Origin: Rozella allomycis CSF55
Taxonomy: Eukaryota; Rozellomycota
Length of the DNA stretch: 48,551 nt
Assembly: GCA_000442015.1 (NCBI GenBank)
Contig: KE560862.1
Location: forward strand, 1 to 48,551
Direction of reading: 5' to 3'
Part shown: positions 45,663 to 48,551 of the stretch, one piece after another
How positions within the stretch are numbered: position 1 is the stretch's first letter
Layout: the number at the start of each line of letters is the position of its first letter
Made by a program: the position numbers and the translations under genes
Notes under the pieces: model-generated
Told to the model about the DNA's origin: nothing
Databases searched by the model: none
What the model saw: only the letters and a program-made list of their open reading frames with translations

Positions 45663-48100
45663 CTCTCTCTCAAGCTGGCTGGTCTCTTTATGATTCTCAT
45701 TGAAGTTCTATGTCTCTAAAATGCTTCCCTTGGCAATCCGTTCGTTAATGCATCCGCTGTCATATCCTTAGTGCTCAAGTATTCTAAATAAATTCTTCCT
45801 TTTTCTATCTTATCTCTTATGAAATGATATCTATTTTCTATATGTTTAATTTTTTACATTTGATTCGTAAGTGTGAGCTAATCTTATCGCACTCTGGTTA
45901 TCCTCATTAATCCTCACAGCTAGAGGTTTCCATCGTCTTGGTATGTCCAATTCTTTGAGTAGTTTCATCATCCATAATCCTTCTTTGCTTGTATCCGCCA
46001 GTGCCACTTCTGCCGTGCTCAATGCGTTTGTCTTTTGTTTTCGTGTCTTTCAACTCACCAAATTTCCGTCAATAAATATTAAATATCCTGTTGAACTTTT
46101 TCTTGTATCTTTGTCTGTTGCCCAATCAGCATCACTGAACCCTTCCACTTGTATTCTTCCTTTTTTCACACTTGCTGCGCCATCTTCACACTTGTATGTG
46201 AGACAAAAATCCTTAGTTTCCTTTAAATATCTCATAATCCGCTTGACTAATTTCCAATGTTGTTCCCCAGGATTTTCCACGAATCTGCTTGCCATATTCA
46301 CAGCGCGGCTAATGTCCGGTCGTGTCATTGCTTGAATCCATTGAAGGTTCCCTATTGCCTCCCGATATGGTATATGTTTCATTCTTAACTTCTCATCTTC
46401 ACTTTGTGGGCTTTGCGATGTGCTGTAGTCGGCCCCACTTTCCATTGGTGTGGATATTCCTGCGCATTCTTCCATTCCAAATTTCTTCAAGGTATCTTCA
46501 ATAAATGTTTCTTGTGACAGTCTTATCTCTTTCTTTCCTTCATCTTGTTCAATGTTGATTCCTAAGCATCAATTCAATTTATCTTGTATTGAGAATTTAT
46601 GTATGCTTTCGTCTTACTCAGCATTTCTTCGCTGTTTGTTGCTAATATGATATCATCTACGTAAAGTGCCAATATCATCGTCCTATTTTTCTTTTCTTGG
46701 TGTATACGCAGTAGTATCTCTTGAATCCCGCCTTTTTCAAATCCTTGTCAATGCGCATGTTCCATTGTCGTCCGGCTTGTTTCAATCCATATAATGATTT
46801 TCTCAGCTTGCATACTTTCTCCGTATGGAGTATTTATATCCAATTTATAAAATCGTCTCAGATCCCTTTTCAGCGAAGTCTTCTGGTTGTTCCATGTAGA
46901 TCGTCTCACTAATCTTACCGTTGAGATACGCAGTTTCCACGTACAATTGGTGTAATGTATAATGTCTTGATGCTGCCAATGCAATGATCGCATTCACTGA
47001 TGTATGTTTTGCCACTGGTGCATATGTTTCAAAATAATCTCTCCCTTTCACCTGAGTGTGACCACGAAAGACCACACGACTCTTGTATTTCAACAATTTC
47101 CCATTCCCATCAAACTTCGTCACATTTACCCATCTGCATGTGTGCACTTTCTCACCTTCGGGTCTTTCAACTAACTCCCATGTTTCATGATCTTTCAAGG
47201 ACTTAATCTCTTTTTCCATGGCTTCATACCACTCTGCCGAATCATCAGTCAAAATCGCTTCTTTGTATGTGCTTGGATAGTTTTCCAAGGCCATTAATGC
47301 GGCCTCCTTTGGGTTTTCAAAGTAATTCTTTCTCGCGATGTTTCTTAGTCCACCATTCTCATAATTGCGCCAAGTTCCCATAATAACTTGACAATCTTCC
47401 TTACGTATTTCCCTCGCCTTGAATATATCTCTCCCTTTCGGTCTTGGGTTTGTGGCTTGGTGTGATCGCACGTCCTCGATAATCGTATTTTGCACTGGCA
47501 CTTGTCGTTGCACGTCATTTATAACCGTCTTTACGTCCTCTTTATTCAACTTTATTGTTTTCTCGTTTTGCTCGTTGGCCTTTCTCTCCCTTATTTTCGC
47601 TAAAGATTCCTTCAACCTCTCCAACTTCCTACTCGATTCTTCTTCAATTTCTTTTCGCATCATCTCCTTTAGTGTCTGTATCGAGCCTCCTTCTTTTCTT
47701 CCACTCATTCGTTCCACGATTCCATCAATCATTCTTTCGAATTCCACTTCTTCTGTCTCATCCTCATCTTCATCCTCATTCTCATCAATAAACCTAACAT
47801 ATGTTGTTGTTNCCCTCATCTTCATCATCATTCTCATTAATAAATCTAACATGTGTTGTTGTTTTTACTTTATTTGTCTTTCCGGACCATGGCCATAACC
47901 TACTAAGTAGTGTAATGCCGCCTTCCCGTCTAACTTGAATCTCTTGCTCTTGTCAATATGCACATAACAAGCGCTTCCAATCTCTCTCATATGACTCACA
48001 TCCGGTTTTGTACAGCTGTAGATTTCCTCTGGGGTTTTACCGCCCAAAACTTTAGTGGGTGTTCTATTCTGAATGTAACATGCAGTATTCGCCATCTCAC
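45663..48100 (-). mobile_element. Ty1/copia retrotransposon remnant: integrase end, reverse transcriptase, RNase H
   Basis: Read on the minus strand, parts appear in copia order: integrase C-terminal region (NRTPTKVLGGKTPEEIY, near 48.0 kb), a charged linker, reverse transcriptase (ETAYLNGKISETIYMEQPEDF, about 46.85-47.4 kb) and RNase H (about 45.75-46.5 kb, with IENRYHFIRDKIEKG near its end). Integrase before reverse transcriptase marks Ty1/copia, not Ty3/gypsy. The copy is fossil: it is interrupted at several points, some of them at contig joins (N at 47812 and 48101), and lacks its gag end within the window. Age cannot be estimated without a second LTR. Confidence 0.85.
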
Positions 48101-48101
48101 N

Positions 48102-48551
48102 CCGATAGTTGTCTGTTGCGCTGGCACTTGTCGTTGCACGTCATTTATAACTGTCTTTACGTCTTCTTTATTCACCTTTATTGTTTCCTCATTCTGCTCG
48201 TTGGCCTTTCTCTCCTCTATTTTTGCTAATGATTCCTTCAATCTTTCCAGCTTCCTACTCGATTCTTCTTCAATTTCTTTTTGCATCATCTCCTCTAGTG
48301 TCTCTATCGACCCTGCTTTCTCTCTTTCGCTCATTCGTTCCACAATTCCATCAATCATCCTTTCGAATTCCACTTCTTCTGCCTCGTCCTCATCTTCATC
48401 CTCAATCTTATCAATAAATCTAACATGTGTTGTTGTGTTCACTTTATGCGTCTTCCCGACGCGTACTCTGAACATTCTGTGGCCATGACCGTATCCTACT
48501 AAGTAATGAATTCTCCGCCTTCCCGTCTAACTTGGATCTCTTGCTCTTGTC
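48102..48551 (-). mobile_element. Second, partial copy of the same Ty1/copia internal region
   Basis: This segment after the N at 48101 closely repeats about 47485-47960: the same Glu/Lys-rich linker (FERMIDGIVERMS) and the same integrase end, with many small differences. It is either a different genomic copy joined by scaffolding or a tandem insertion. The window edge cuts it. It is a fossil fragment and carries no complete gene. Confidence 0.7.

Noticed and set aside
47419-48488. Plus-strand Ser- and Phe-rich frames at the right end
   Set aside because: They are the reverse strand of the copia polyprotein linker and integrase region.

Overview
This is a compact, AT-rich eukaryotic window carrying about 27 host genes, one tRNA gene and, in the last 3.7 kb, retroelement debris. 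Nearly all protein genes are cut by extremely short GT-AG introns, mostly 26-29 nt and a few near 19-23 nt. Once these are removed, proteins of normal family length appear. Several genes are separated by fewer than 60 bases. RAD7 and a GCR1-type DNA-binding domain suggest the fungal lineage. SAS-6 and kinesin-9 show that the organism builds centrioles and a flagellum. Together they suggest an early-diverging zoosporic fungus, perhaps a Rozella-like parasite. That placement is inference.

Layout: NhaC-type antiporter (130-2387), CLIP-170-like microtubule tip protein (2512-5576) and tRNA dihydrouridine synthase DUS4 (5673-6785) on the plus strand. A small membrane protein, a type II NADH dehydrogenase, tRNA-Leu, a GCR1-domain protein and TMA46/ZC3H15 follow on the minus strand (6.8-11.8 kb). 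NOL10/ENP2, UAP1, two unknown single-span membrane proteins and a TMEM14 protein lie on the plus strand (11.9-17.8 kb). An NTF2-like protein and a secreted Ser-rich ankyrin-like protein lie on the minus strand (17.8-20.5 kb). SAS-6, kinesin-9 and a short-chain dehydrogenase are plus (20.8-26.4 kb). AAR2 (minus) diverges from a codanin-1-like gene (plus). A very large secreted ankyrin-like protein and a second secreted protein follow (29.6-34.4 kb, minus). Then come the DEAD-box helicase SPB4/DDX55 (plus), a PHO8-like alkaline phosphatase and SCAMP (minus), an F-box/LRR gene (plus) facing RAD7 (minus), MED22 (minus) and CDC5 (plus).

Functional themes: ribosome biogenesis and translation (NOL10, SPB4, TMA46, DUS4), splicing (AAR2, CDC5), cytoskeleton and flagellum (CLIP-170, SAS-6, kinesin-9), the chitin and glycan precursor pathway (UAP1), and predicted secreted proteins of unknown role. 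The secreted ankyrin-like proteins are the best candidates for something undescribed, because ankyrin folds are rare in secreted proteins of free-living fungi and are plausible host-directed effectors in a parasite.

Quality: single N bases mark contig joins. At several of them the sequence on the two sides repeats with small differences, so local duplications at 29.6-30.35 kb, 36.55 kb, 40.87-41.08 kb and in the retroelement region are probably unmerged overlaps or haplotypes. The right end (45.35-48.55 kb) is a decayed Ty1/copia element beside a LINE-type fragment.
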